Assembly: GCA_937876315.1 (NCBI GenBank)
Contig: CALEHQ010000009.1
Span: forward strand, 1-64,000
DNA from: an uncultured Actinomycetes bacterium
GTDB taxonomy: Bacteria > Actinomycetota > Acidimicrobiia > Acidimicrobiales > Acidimicrobilacustridaceae
Direction: 5' to 3'
Length of the DNA stretch: 64,000 bases
Shown here: one piece after another, positions 1 through 7,821 of the stretch
Layout: every line of letters begins with the position of its first letter
How positions within the stretch are numbered: position 1 is the stretch's first letter
Made by a program: the position numbers and the translations under genes
Notes under the pieces: generated by a model
The model's input: only the letters and a program-made list of their open reading frames with translations
What the model was told of the DNA's origin: nothing
The model's database searches: none

Positions 1-177
1 CATCACTCGCGCGAAATCAGATGACGGATCGATCGACAACGTCACTGCGATGAGGAACACCATGACGAGTGGTTTGAGGAGGTATTCCGCCACGCGGTAA
101 TTGTTCGCAACTGCGAGCCAGTCACCGACAGCCACGACAGCAGTCAACGAAAGAAGAAGAAATGCGAGTGCGGTCAT
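1..177 (-). CDS. YhhN-family lysoplasmalogenase (partial, N-terminal 59 residues)
   Basis: The reading frame starts at an ATG at 177 and runs off the left edge, so only about the first quarter of a roughly 210-residue protein is present. The visible part is hydrophobic, with two likely membrane helices (about residues 3-18 and 35-48). Between them is a DWLAVANN segment resembling the DW.A motif at the start of YhhN/TMEM86 proteins. Members of that family hydrolyse the vinyl-ether bond of lysoplasmalogens or are uncharacterised integral membrane proteins. The gene begins 7 bases after the stop of the NUDIX gene and is probably the last visible member of the leftward ferredoxin / reductase / NUDIX operon. 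The family assignment rests on the N-terminus only and is moderately sure. Confidence 0.6.
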   Translation of the reverse strand, partial: MTALAFLLLSLTAVVAVGDWLAVANNYRVAEYLLKPLVMVFLIAVTLSIDPSSDFARVM

Positions 178-184
178 CGTTGTC

Positions 185-691
185 TCACGGCGCATCGAGC
201 CGTGGGAGAACCAGGGCCATGCTGTCGGGGCACACTGAACGACCAACGAGCCATTCGCGGACGCTTTCCATCGGAACCCATAGCGCCTCGGTAATTTCGT
301 TGTCCGCGAATTCGAAAGGACCCTCGGTACGTGCCTGATAAATCCGGGCGACTTCGCGAACCTCATCATCCTCAAACGAACCTTCACCGAGATACGCGAG
401 TTCGGCAGAGATGCCGAGTTCTTCGGCGAGTTCCCGAGCCGCCGCTAACTCCCATGCTTCACCAGCAGCGACAACGCCACTCACCGCAATATCCCAAGCA
501 TCAGGCCAGAGGTCTTTCCACGATGCCCGCTGATGAATGAGCAACTCATCAGCATCGTTGCGAACAACCACGAAGACAGACCTATGGAGAAGATTGTTTG
601 AGCGCATTTCGGCACGAGTCACTGTCCCGACAACTGTGCCCATCTCATCGAGTTGATCGATGAGTTCTTCGCTAACAGCGCCGTCACTCAT
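185..691 (-). CDS. NUDIX hydrolase (Idi/YfcD-like)
   Basis: A 168-residue protein with a complete NUDIX box at about residues 72-94 (G-x5-E-x7-RE-x2-EE-x-G). The Glu residues of REL.EE bind the catalytic divalent metal. The box is preceded by an LLIHQR stretch and the domain starts with an HRSVFVVV strand, the arrangement seen in YfcD and isopentenyl-diphosphate isomerase relatives. Cleavage of a nucleoside-diphosphate-linked substrate is expected in the cytoplasm, but the substrate cannot be read from sequence. Its ATG overlaps the last base of the upstream reductase stop codon (TGATG), so translation is probably coupled. It is the third gene of the leftward operon. Confidence 0.88.
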   Translation of the reverse strand: MSDGAVSEELIDQLDEMGTVVGTVTRAEMRSNNLLHRSVFVVVRNDADELLIHQRASWKDLWPDAWDIAVSGVVAAGEAWELAAARELAEELGISAELAYLGEGSFEDDEVREVARIYQARTEGPFEFADNEITEALWVPMESVREWLVGRSVCPDSMALVLPRLDAP

Positions 692-1923
692 CAGAGGGTT
701 GCCGCTCGTTCACAGGCTTCTGAGAACGATGCGCCTTCTTCAAAGAGTGCTCGAAGTTGGACGACGTGGCGGGGGCGATTCATTCCAAGAACGCCGGTGA
801 GGCGATCACCATCGCCGTAAAGCGCGACGAAGCGAAATTCATCGGTGCTTCCGTGGACGACGACACACGTATCTGTCGGCATCGGACGACCAGCTAGCTG
901 AATTTTGCGGTCGTATTGATCGCTCCAGAACCACGGGATCGGATCGAAAACAACGGGAGTTTCACCACTTGCCTCTGCCAGCAACCGTCGGGCTGCGGCT
1001 TCACCACCGGCAATAGCAGTTTCCCAATGCTCGACGCGAAGCATGCGCCCAAACCGAGCGCTCGGGTATCGAGCAATGTCTCCCGCAGCGACAACGCCGG
1101 GAGCAGCAAGAAGTGTGTTGTCACAAACAACGCCATCGTCGAGCGTGAAGCCCGAACCTTCAAGCCAGTCGACGTTGAGGGTGACGCCGATGCCGACGAC
1201 AACGATCTCGGCTGCAACCGTTGTTCCATCAGTCAGTGCAACTCCGACCACCTTCTCGACGCCATCGACAGTTTCGGTTTCAAGTTGCAGAACGCCAGTG
1301 CCGAGTCGAAGGTCCACTCCGTTTTCGATATGCACCTGTGCACAGACGCGCCCCATCTCGGCGCCAAGAATACGCTCAAGCGGTAACGGCATGGCCTCGA
1401 CAAGAGTGACCTCGATGCCTCGCTTACGACAGCTCGACGCGACTTCAGCACCGATAAACCCAGCGCCAATCACAACGACTCGTGAAGGTCCAGCTTCGAG
1501 TTCCGCTCGCAACGCAAGGCTGTCGGCCAACGTGCGCACAACATGAACCCCTGCGATACCGGCGGAGTCCGGCAATCGGCGAGCAGATGCTCCGCTCGCG
1601 ATCACCAATGAATCGAACGCCGTGTTCGCAACTGTGCCATCGGCGCCTTCAAGCGTGATCTGACGTGCGCCTAGGTCGACGGCTTTGGCCCGCACCCCCA
1701 GACGGAACTCGAGGTCGAGATCCTCCTTGCCTGCCGGCAGGAGAATCTTTTCGGGCTCCCACTCGCCAGTAAGCATCTGCTTCGACAACGGTGGTCGGTC
1801 GTAGGGTCGCTCGGAATCCGCGTCGACGACGATGATCGAGCCAGTGTGCCCCTGGAGCCGAAGGGTTCGAGCCGCGTTGATGCCCGCAAGAGACGCGCCG
1901 ACGATGACAGTGGTGGAGTTCAT
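691..1923 (-). CDS. FAD/NAD(P)-dependent ferredoxin reductase
   Basis: 410 residues, the usual size for putidaredoxin-reductase / BphA4-type enzymes. These pass electrons from NAD(P)H via FAD to a small ferredoxin. An FAD dinucleotide-binding motif lies at residues 8-14 (GASLAG), a second NAD(P)-binding motif (GAGFIGAE) at about 153-160, and the FAD-contacting AAGDIARYP near 279-287. A reductase C-terminal dimerisation domain follows (WFWSDQYDRKIQ). I chose ATG 1923. The frame stays open upstream, but that extension has low-complexity Arg/Ser content and would run into the ferredoxin gene. The ferredoxin gene lies 43 bases upstream and is the probable partner. No cytochrome P450 or Rieske oxygenase gene is nearby, so the terminal oxidase must be encoded elsewhere. 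Confidence 0.9.
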   Translation of the reverse strand: MNSTTVIVGASLAGINAARTLRLQGHTGSIIVVDADSERPYDRPPLSKQMLTGEWEPEKILLPAGKEDLDLEFRLGVRAKAVDLGARQITLEGADGTVANTAFDSLVIASGASARRLPDSAGIAGVHVVRTLADSLALRAELEAGPSRVVVIGAGFIGAEVASSCRKRGIEVTLVEAMPLPLERILGAEMGRVCAQVHIENGVDLRLGTGVLQLETETVDGVEKVVGVALTDGTTVAAEIVVVGIGVTLNVDWLEGSGFTLDDGVVCDNTLLAAPGVVAAGDIARYPSARFGRMLRVEHWETAIAGGEAAARRLLAEASGETPVVFDPIPWFWSDQYDRKIQLAGRPMPTDTCVVVHGSTDEFRFVALYGDGDRLTGVLGMNRPRHVVQLRALFEEGASFSEACERAATL

Positions 1924-1966
1924 GGAGTAGATCGTGCACTGAGCGGCGAAAACCGCCGTTCGGTGT

Positions 1967-2161
1967 TCAGTCCTCGGCGATGGAGATCGCCTGCTTGGGG
2001 CAACGCTGCACCGACTCTTCCATCTTGGCGCGCATGGATTCCGGCGGGTTCTCGTCGAGGACGTACAGGAAGTCGTCGTCGCGAACCTCGAAGATCTCTG
2101 GGGCGATGCCCATACAGACGGCGTTGCTTTCACACAGATCGAAATCGACCACGATTCGCAT
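1967..2161 (-). CDS. [3Fe-4S]-type ferredoxin, P450-associated family
   Basis: A 64-residue ferredoxin. Only three cluster cysteines are present: C10 and C16 in C-ESNAV-C, and C54 in RCPKQAI. The residue where the fourth cysteine of a [4Fe-4S] cluster would sit is not a Cys. This is the pattern of the single-cluster [3Fe-4S] ferredoxins that serve actinobacterial cytochromes P450. The start at ATG 2161 gives the standard MRIVVDFDLC beginning. A longer in-frame extension exists but is unlike ferredoxins. It is the first gene of the leftward operon and delivers electrons from the adjacent reductase to an unlinked oxygenase. Confidence 0.9.
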   Translation of the reverse strand: MRIVVDFDLCESNAVCMGIAPEIFEVRDDDFLYVLDENPPESMRAKMEESVQRCPKQAISIAED

Positions 2162-2233
2162 GACGGTCCCCTTCTTAGAGCTATGACAATAAATGGATCG
2201 GGGGCAAGCGCCTCCGCACTGCCATCTTGCCCC

Positions 2234-2278
2234 ATCTGCCACCGTCAGGGTGACGAGAGCCCTGACAACGTGACAGAT
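2234..2278. promoter_or_regulatory. Nested inverted repeat between divergent ferredoxin and CoA-transferase genes (candidate operator)
   Basis: A perfect 7-bp inverted repeat (GTCAGGG at 2244-2250, CCCTGAC at 2260-2266) is nearly co-centred with an outer pair (ATCTG at 2234-2238, CAGAT at 2274-2278). It lies in the 125-bp gap between the leftward ferredoxin start (2161) and the rightward CoA-transferase start (2287). Symmetry and location suit a regulator controlling both directions. It could instead form a hairpin just before the CoA-transferase start. No regulator gene is adjacent. Confidence 0.4.
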
Positions 2279-2286
2279 TGGTGGGC

Positions 2287-3516
2287 ATGACTGAAATTGC
2301 TCCCCTTAAAGGAGTCCGCATCATCGAGGCTTCGATGCTCGGACCCGCCGCTGTCACTACCAATCTCGCCGAACTCGGCGCCGACGTCATCAAGGTCGAA
2401 GCCCCTGGGGGCGATTATGGCCGTCAGATGACCTGGCCCATCGTCGAAGACACGTCGTTGCTCTTTCTCCACTGCAATCGAGGGAAGCGTTCCATCGTGC
2501 TCGACCTCCGGACCGAAGAAGGCGTCCAAGCCTTCAAGGAACTCGCCGCCGATGCCGACGTTGTCGTCGAAGCCATGCGGCCAGGCGCGCTCGCTCGTCG
2601 CGGCCTTGGCTACGAGGACCTGAAGGCCATCAACCCCAAGATCGTGTTCATGACAATTAGTGGCTACGGAATGACCGGGCCCTACCGCGATCTGCCGAGT
2701 CATGGAATTGCCTACGACACGTGGGCTGGCATCATCGAACCGGCCTACGACGAAGAGGGCTACTGCTACATACCGCCGCATATCTCGATTGGCATCAACG
2801 CTGGGCCGATGTTCGGTGCCTTAGGCATCCTCGCGGGAATCATCAAGGCCCGCGCCACCGGCGAAGGTTGCTACATGGAAATTGCGCAGTCTGACGCCGC
2901 AGCTGCGTTCGACTGGTACCGCAGCGAGTCGTTCAAGGCCTACGAACGACCACAGTCGGAAGTCACAGGAAACAAGGCCGATAACTACGAACGACGCGCG
3001 CCAGGCACCGCTGGCATGAAAGAAGGCGTCCGCTATCAGATGTACGAAACCTCTGATGGGCACATTCTCTTCATGGCGTCGGAACAAGAGTTCTGGAAGA
3101 ACTTCTGCAAGGGCGTTGGACGCGACGACCTCTTCGAGAAGTTCCCGGGGTCAAAATACGCCGACCATGCTCGCAACAACCGCGAACTCCTCGCCGAACT
3201 CACAACGATCTTCAAGACGAAGAGTTCGAAAGAATGGATGGACTTCGGCGGCGAATGGAATACCCCGCTCGCTCCGGTCAACACTCCGTCCAACATGCAG
3301 GACGATCCACAGTTCCAGGACCGTATGCCTTGGATTCCCAAAGAAATCCTTGGCGCCGACATGTTGCCGAACCCGGTAAAGATCATCGGCGGCGAACTTC
3401 CGATTCCTCGCAAGGCTCCCGATTGCGGTCAGCACAGCGATGAAATCCTCAGCGAGGTTCTCGGCTACGACGCAGCTCGAATCGCCGAACTGCACGAAAA
3501 GGGCGTCCTCGGCTGA
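2287..3516 (+). CDS. CaiB/BaiF (family III) CoA-transferase
   Basis: About 409 residues, normal for family III CoA-transferases. These move CoA between carboxylic acids through an enzyme-bound aspartyl-CoA anhydride. The N-terminus (PLKGVRIIEAS ... AELGADVIKVE) and the following GKRSIVLDL and DVVVEAMRPG segments are classic family signatures. The aspartate in IAQSDAAAA, near residue 203, is the best candidate for the catalytic Asp. ATG 2287 is preferred. In-frame TTG 2278 and GTG 2281 only add three residues and no strong ribosome-binding site separates them. The gene diverges from the ferredoxin operon and is followed after 35 bases by a YbhN-like gene. The actual acid substrate is unknown; a role in degradation of aromatic, steroid or branched acids is inference. 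Confidence 0.9.
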   Translation: MTEIAPLKGVRIIEASMLGPAAVTTNLAELGADVIKVEAPGGDYGRQMTWPIVEDTSLLFLHCNRGKRSIVLDLRTEEGVQAFKELAADADVVVEAMRPGALARRGLGYEDLKAINPKIVFMTISGYGMTGPYRDLPSHGIAYDTWAGIIEPAYDEEGYCYIPPHISIGINAGPMFGALGILAGIIKARATGEGCYMEIAQSDAAAAFDWYRSESFKAYERPQSEVTGNKADNYERRAPGTAGMKEGVRYQMYETSDGHILFMASEQEFWKNFCKGVGRDDLFEKFPGSKYADHARNNRELLAELTTIFKTKSSKEWMDFGGEWNTPLAPVNTPSNMQDDPQFQDRMPWIPKEILGADMLPNPVKIIGGELPIPRKAPDCGQHSDEILSEVLGYDAARIAELHEKGVLG

Positions 3517-3551
3517 GTCCGCCTGACGAACTTCTCCCGCCAACAACGGAC

Positions 3552-4610
3552 GTGGCGGCGGGAACAACGCCGACGCGCCACGTCTCGCGTCTGCGAATCC
3601 TTGGACGCGTTGTTTTTCTTGCTGTCATGGCATTCGCGTTCTACGGGCTGGCACCAAGACTGCTCGATATGTGGGACCAAATCCCACAACTTCGAACGGT
3701 CAGCATTTATTGGTTCGTTGCCATTCTCATTTGTGAGGTTGGTTCCTACGCGTGCGCCTGGGATCTCACTCGCATTGCGCTTCCGCGCGTGTCGTGGTTC
3801 GTCGCGGCCACAGCGCAACTCACGTCGAATGCAGTCGCCAAAGTTGTACCGGGAGGCGCAGCCATAGGGGCAGCAACGGGGTTCAGGATGCTGTCGGTCT
3901 CTGGGATCGATAAAGGTTCCGCTGGCGCCGCACTTACTGCGACGTCAATCATTTCCAACGGAGTCCTGCTCTGCCTCCCGATGGTTGCCCTTTTCCTTTC
4001 GATCCTGGGAGCTCCAATCCCAGGCGGGATGATCCATGTCGCGTGGGGCGGTGCAGTGCTTGCCGTCGTCCTCTTCGGCTTTACCTTCTCGCTCGTTCGT
4101 TTTGATCGACCAATTCACTGGTTCGCCAGGACCATTACGACTGTTGCCGGATGGGTCAATAAGCGTCGTGGTCGATCCGGCGGACCGACCGTGGAAGGAA
4201 TTGTCCGCCAGCGCGACCAGATGGTGAGCAGCCTCGGCGCTCGATGGCGCGCTGCACTCTTCGCCGCTGTTGGTAATTGGCTGCTCGATTACTTCGCGTT
4301 GGTCTGCGCTCTCAAAGCCTGTGGCGTGGACCCTCGTCTGAGTTTGGTTTTGCTTGCCTATGCCGTTGCTGCCGTGCTCGGCATGATCCCAATCACTCCT
4401 GGCGGCGTGGGATTTGTCGAGGCCGGCCTCACTGCCATGCTCGTGCTCGCTGGCGTTCCTAGCGAGAAGGCACTCCTCGCCGTCCTTGCCTACCGGATCG
4501 CCTCCTACTGGTTGCCGCTGCCGGCCGGCCTTGGAGCCCATTTCGTTTTTCGCCACCGATATGGCAAGAAATCGGCCCAGCCAGAGACCGACGCCGCCCC
4601 CTCTTCCTGA
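3552..4610 (+). CDS. YbhN / lysylphosphatidylglycerol-synthase-TM-like integral membrane protein
   Basis: A 352-residue polytopic protein with about eight hydrophobic helices. It carries the typical motifs of the UPF0104 / LPG synthase transmembrane family: a first helix followed by WDQIP, a central PGGAAIGAATGFRML stretch, and the late PITPGGVGFVEAGLTAML signature. It lacks the C-terminal lysyltransferase domain of MprF, so it is the membrane (flippase-like) part alone. The annotated start is a GTG at 3552. No clear ribosome-binding site is visible, and a start further inside (MAFAFYG, residue 27) is possible. It probably follows the CoA-transferase in one transcript. Substrate unknown. Confidence 0.8.
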   Translation: MAAGTTPTRHVSRLRILGRVVFLAVMAFAFYGLAPRLLDMWDQIPQLRTVSIYWFVAILICEVGSYACAWDLTRIALPRVSWFVAATAQLTSNAVAKVVPGGAAIGAATGFRMLSVSGIDKGSAGAALTATSIISNGVLLCLPMVALFLSILGAPIPGGMIHVAWGGAVLAVVLFGFTFSLVRFDRPIHWFARTITTVAGWVNKRRGRSGGPTVEGIVRQRDQMVSSLGARWRAALFAAVGNWLLDYFALVCALKACGVDPRLSLVLLAYAVAAVLGMIPITPGGVGFVEAGLTAMLVLAGVPSEKALLAVLAYRIASYWLPLPAGLGAHFVFRHRYGKKSAQPETDAAPSS

Positions 4611-4731
4611 CCCGATCCAACCGGCCCGGGAGAAGTTGCTCACACATCGGCGTTTCCTGCCGACAAGACAGGAAAGACCACACGGTGCATCGACATCACC
4701 TGTCAGGCACCGAGAGCACAAGGAGCCTCCA

Positions 4732-4977
4732 ATGGCTATCGCAACCTTCTCCAACTCGCCCACCACGGCGGTGCCAGTTTCCACCGTTGCCCAACAACCT
4801 GAATTCGATCTCTCACGCTTGCAAAGGCGCGCCGATTCCTTGCGTCGACTCGCCCGTTCTGTCGACCCGATCCTGGCCACGTCCTACCGGCGCCGAGCAT
4901 GTGAACTTGAACTTGAACTCTGGATCCACATCGTTCGGAGTGGACTGCCACCACAAGATTCCCCTCTCGCGGCGTAG
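4732..4977 (+). CDS. Small basic hypothetical protein (81 aa)
   Basis: An 81-residue reading frame with a good AGGAG ribosome-binding site at 4721-4725, 6 bases before its ATG. The first 25 residues are Ser/Thr/Pro rich. The rest (about 28-70) looks like two amphipathic helices rich in Arg and Leu. No family is recognised and no signal peptide is seen. It sits alone between the YbhN-like gene and the amidohydrolase-like gene, both on the same strand. The preceding 120 bases hold a short hairpin (TTTCCTG/CAGGAAA) and no other gene. Confidence 0.55.
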   Translation: MAIATFSNSPTTAVPVSTVAQQPEFDLSRLQRRADSLRRLARSVDPILATSYRRRACELELELWIHIVRSGLPPQDSPLAA

Positions 4978-5048
4978 GAACGATCAACGCGAGTCGTTCC
5001 ATGTCCTAGATTCGCTCCGTTCAACTTCTTCAAGGAGCGACGGACCCC

Positions 5049-5912
5049 ATGGGATTCCCCACCGACATCAACATCATCGAGACCTTTGTTGGCATGCCAA
5101 GCCGCAATCGCAAAGAGGTCTATAAGTTCCTCGCACCCCATCTGCGCGATCAGGAGTCAAAGGACTTCCGCTTTCCCGCGCAGTACATGTTCAAGGACGT
5201 CCCGCCCGACACTGAAGAGGGCGTCGATCCAGTTGCTCTCCTCATCGACAACTTCGAACGCCACAACATCGAAAAAGCGATGCTCGGCTACAACCCGAAC
5301 AACCCCGATTGTCTTCGCGCCCTCACCGAGCATCCTGATCGGTTCTTCACCTGCTTCGAATTCGATCCCACCGACGTCATGCCTGGTATCGAGAAAATCC
5401 GTGAAGTTCATGCAAGCGGCGTGAACCTCCGAGCCATCAGCACATTCCCTGCCGGCTACCGCACACCGTTGAACGACAAGAAGATGTATCCGTTCTACGC
5501 GCTCGCTGTGGAACTTGACCTTCCCATCTTCTGCTGTGTCGGTATTCCCGGCCCCCGGGTTCCGTTCGCGCCACAGCATGTCGAACTCATCGATGAAGTC
5601 ATGTACGACTTCCCCGATCTCACGTTTGTCATGCGCCACGGTGCCGAGCCCTGGACCGAACTCGCCATGAAGCTCATGCTCAAGTGGCCGAACCTCTACT
5701 ACTCGACCTCCGCGTTCGCGCCGAAGCACTATCCGAAGGCCATCGTCGACTACGCCAATAGTCGCGGCGCTGACAAGGTCATGTACGCCGGCTACTTCCC
5801 AGCAGGCCTCAGCTACGACCGCATCTTTGAGGAACTCCCGAAGGTTCCGTTCAAAGACGAGGTCTGGCCAAAGTTCCTCCGCGAGAACGCGAAGAAAGTC
5901 CTGAAGCTCTAA
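5049..5912 (+). CDS. Amidohydrolase-2-like TIM-barrel protein with missing metal ligands
   Basis: 287 residues starting at an ATG 12 bases after an AGGAG. The overall pattern is that of the amidohydrolase-2 / aminocarboxymuconate-semialdehyde decarboxylase-like family: a long N-terminal segment, FEFDP, a barrel with ALAVELDLPIFC, DLTFVMRHGAEPW, and a C-terminal RIFEELP ... FLRENAKKVLKL. Two usual metal sites are absent. The N-terminal H-x-H is replaced by INIIETFVG, and the C-terminal GSDYP-type aspartate by AGYFPAG. It is probably either a divergent decarboxylase-like enzyme that works without the usual metal, or a non-catalytic barrel. It is followed by 138 bases without a gene. Confidence 0.72.
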   Translation: MGFPTDINIIETFVGMPSRNRKEVYKFLAPHLRDQESKDFRFPAQYMFKDVPPDTEEGVDPVALLIDNFERHNIEKAMLGYNPNNPDCLRALTEHPDRFFTCFEFDPTDVMPGIEKIREVHASGVNLRAISTFPAGYRTPLNDKKMYPFYALAVELDLPIFCCVGIPGPRVPFAPQHVELIDEVMYDFPDLTFVMRHGAEPWTELAMKLMLKWPNLYYSTSAFAPKHYPKAIVDYANSRGADKVMYAGYFPAGLSYDRIFEELPKVPFKDEVWPKFLRENAKKVLKL

Positions 5913-6050
5913 CTCGAATCAGCCGCTCTTTTTTGGGGCGAGGTAGTACCGTTTCTGCGCATTACACAGGACGAGGACACCACCGGATACACAACCGCAA
6001 ATGGGTCAGCGCCACAGCGAGGTGCTGACCCGAGACCATCACGCTTGGTG

Positions 6051-6497
6051 ATGATCAGCACCTACCTCATCGGAGGAATCGGACTGGCGATCGGTTTCGG
6101 CAAAGTCCACCAGACTCCAGCGGAACTGAGTTTGACGTGCCTGCTCAGTGTTGGTGCTGTAGGTGTGCTCTCGTTCGTACGCCACAGCCTCATGCATCGG
6201 TCTGACGCCACCCGGATGGGCTGGGACTATGGCATCCGCAACAACTTCCAAATTGAAGTTGGCATCGCGAATCTCGCTTGGGGAATCGTGGCAATTCTCG
6301 CTGTCATCCTCGGTTGGGGACTCGCGGTTGAGTCCGCCCTCATGCTGACGCTTGGGATCTACATAACGAGTGTCGCAGTGATGAAGGCGTTTCTCTCTGG
6401 TGGCCAGAGTCGGCGACTTGGTCCGATTCTTGGAGCGTCAGTCTTTGGACTCGCCCTTCTCTATATGGGCATCCTCGGAATGGCAGCAGCAACCTGA
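6051..6497 (+). CDS. DUF6790-like four-helix membrane protein
   Basis: About 148 residues with four predicted membrane helices. The central stretch RMGWDYGIRNNFQIEVGIANLAWGI matches the pattern IGW....(F)Q.E.GFANLA seen in DUF6790 proteins. A second member lies at 62871-63230 in this window with the corresponding IGWKTNGFQYELGFASWGLGI. Start choice is uncertain: TTG 6045, GTG 6048 and ATG 6051 lie in frame next to each other without a clear Shine-Dalgarno sequence. Function unknown. It converges on the acyl-CoA dehydrogenase gene. Confidence 0.65.
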   Translation: MISTYLIGGIGLAIGFGKVHQTPAELSLTCLLSVGAVGVLSFVRHSLMHRSDATRMGWDYGIRNNFQIEVGIANLAWGIVAILAVILGWGLAVESALMLTLGIYITSVAVMKAFLSGGQSRRLGPILGASVFGLALLYMGILGMAAAT

Positions 6498-6514
6498 CGT
6501 CCAGACTCTGGAGG

Positions 6515-7747
6515 CTAAGCCTTCAGAATGTCCTTCCAGGGAAGGTCTTTGTCAGGCGAGACGTCACGCGGAAGGCCCAGAGCGCGTTCAGCGATCATGT
6601 TGCGATGCACCTCGGTTGTACCTCCACCGATTCGTGAACCGAACTGACCCATGTGAACCGACTGCCAGAAACCGTTTTGCGGTGCGTCGGCTTTATCAAG
6701 CATTCCGTCAGCACCTTCGAGTTCAAGTGCGAGGTCGTATCGTTTTTCGGCAGCCTGCACCATGAAGTTCTTCATGACCGATGGATCGGGAGGATTTCCA
6801 CGACCATTAAGGATGAACGACTGCATACGCAGTCCAAGAAGTTGCAGCATGCGCTCTCGCGCATAGGCATCGGCCAAACGCAAACGAATCTCAGGATCCT
6901 CAGTCCGCCCGTACTTGCGAGCGAGACCAAGCACACCTTCGAAACCATTTGAACCGCCAGCCCCAGAACCAATCATTCCGGCTTCGCTGCTCAATACCGT
7001 TCGGGTAACGGCCCATCCTTCGTTGATCTCACCAACAACGTTCTCGACGGGAATCATGACGTCGTTGAAGAAAACCTCGTTGAAGTGCGCCTGACCAGTT
7101 GACTGCACGAGCGGACGAACTTCAATGCCCGGCGTTGCCATGTCGACGAGAAAGAACGTAACGCCCTTGTGCTTCGGCGCATCGGGATCGGTGCGAGTCA
7201 CGAGGATGCCCCAATCAGCGAATTGCGCTTGGGTGTTCCACACCTTCTGGCCATTGACAATGAACGAATCTCCGTCGCGCACTGCCCGGGTTGAGAGCGC
7301 TGCGAGATCGGAGCCAGCGCCTGGTTCAGAGAACAACTGACACCAGTTCACTGAACCATCAAGAAGGCCCGGAAGAAATCGCTGCTGCTGTTCGGGAGTT
7401 CCATGGCGCATGATCGGCGGACCGACCAGCGACTGCACCGCACCGATGAATCCGGCAGTGACGTCGTACTTCGATGCTTCTTGACCGAAGATCACCGATA
7501 CCGCAGCACTGTCGCCGCGACCACCAAATGACTTTGGCCAGGTGATGCCAGCCCATCCGTTCTCCGACAGCACCTTCTGCCATGCGCGACACCGTTCCAT
7601 GTAGGCACGGGCGGCTTCTTCGGAATCGTCGACTGGTCCTCGGGACCAATCGGCTTCTGTGCCGGTCTTGAGAGTGGCGTTTGCATCGAGGAACGCCCGG
7701 ATTTCGGCCCGGAGTTCTGCTTCTTCTGGAGATTCGTCGAAGTTCAC
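6515..7747 (-). CDS. Acyl-CoA dehydrogenase (FadE family)
   Basis: 410 residues, GTG start at 7747. It shows the three-domain acyl-CoA dehydrogenase fold. There is a helical N-terminus beginning MNFDESPEEAELRAEIRAFL, a central beta domain with CQLFSEPGAGSDLA and WNTQAQFADWGILVTRT (FAD- and substrate-binding signatures), and a C-terminal helical domain ending GGGTTEVHRNMIAERALGLPRD. It oxidises an acyl-CoA to the trans-2-enoyl-CoA and passes electrons to ETF. This subfamily is common in actinobacteria, where many members handle steroid or branched side chains as heteromers. A partner subunit is not next to it. It is transcribed divergently from the chagasin-like lipoprotein gene. Confidence 0.93.
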   Translation of the reverse strand: MNFDESPEEAELRAEIRAFLDANATLKTGTEADWSRGPVDDSEEAARAYMERCRAWQKVLSENGWAGITWPKSFGGRGDSAAVSVIFGQEASKYDVTAGFIGAVQSLVGPPIMRHGTPEQQQRFLPGLLDGSVNWCQLFSEPGAGSDLAALSTRAVRDGDSFIVNGQKVWNTQAQFADWGILVTRTDPDAPKHKGVTFFLVDMATPGIEVRPLVQSTGQAHFNEVFFNDVMIPVENVVGEINEGWAVTRTVLSSEAGMIGSGAGGSNGFEGVLGLARKYGRTEDPEIRLRLADAYARERMLQLLGLRMQSFILNGRGNPPDPSVMKNFMVQAAEKRYDLALELEGADGMLDKADAPQNGFWQSVHMGQFGSRIGGGTTEVHRNMIAERALGLPRDVSPDKDLPWKDILKA

Positions 7748-7821
7748 GAAATCTGACTCTAGATGCGGTCGACAACCCCGTTGAACGAGGACCGACGGCG
7801 GCGGGCCATAGTCTCAGTTCA

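Noticed and set aside
1924-2235. N-terminal extension of the ferredoxin reductase
   Set aside because: The open frame continues through the ferredoxin gene in another phase with Arg/Ser-rich content. The conserved FAD motif begins right after the ATG at 1923.
3945-4880. A 311-codon minus-strand frame
   Set aside because: It is antisense to the YbhN-like membrane gene, whose codons and hydrophobic pattern are clearly those of a real protein.
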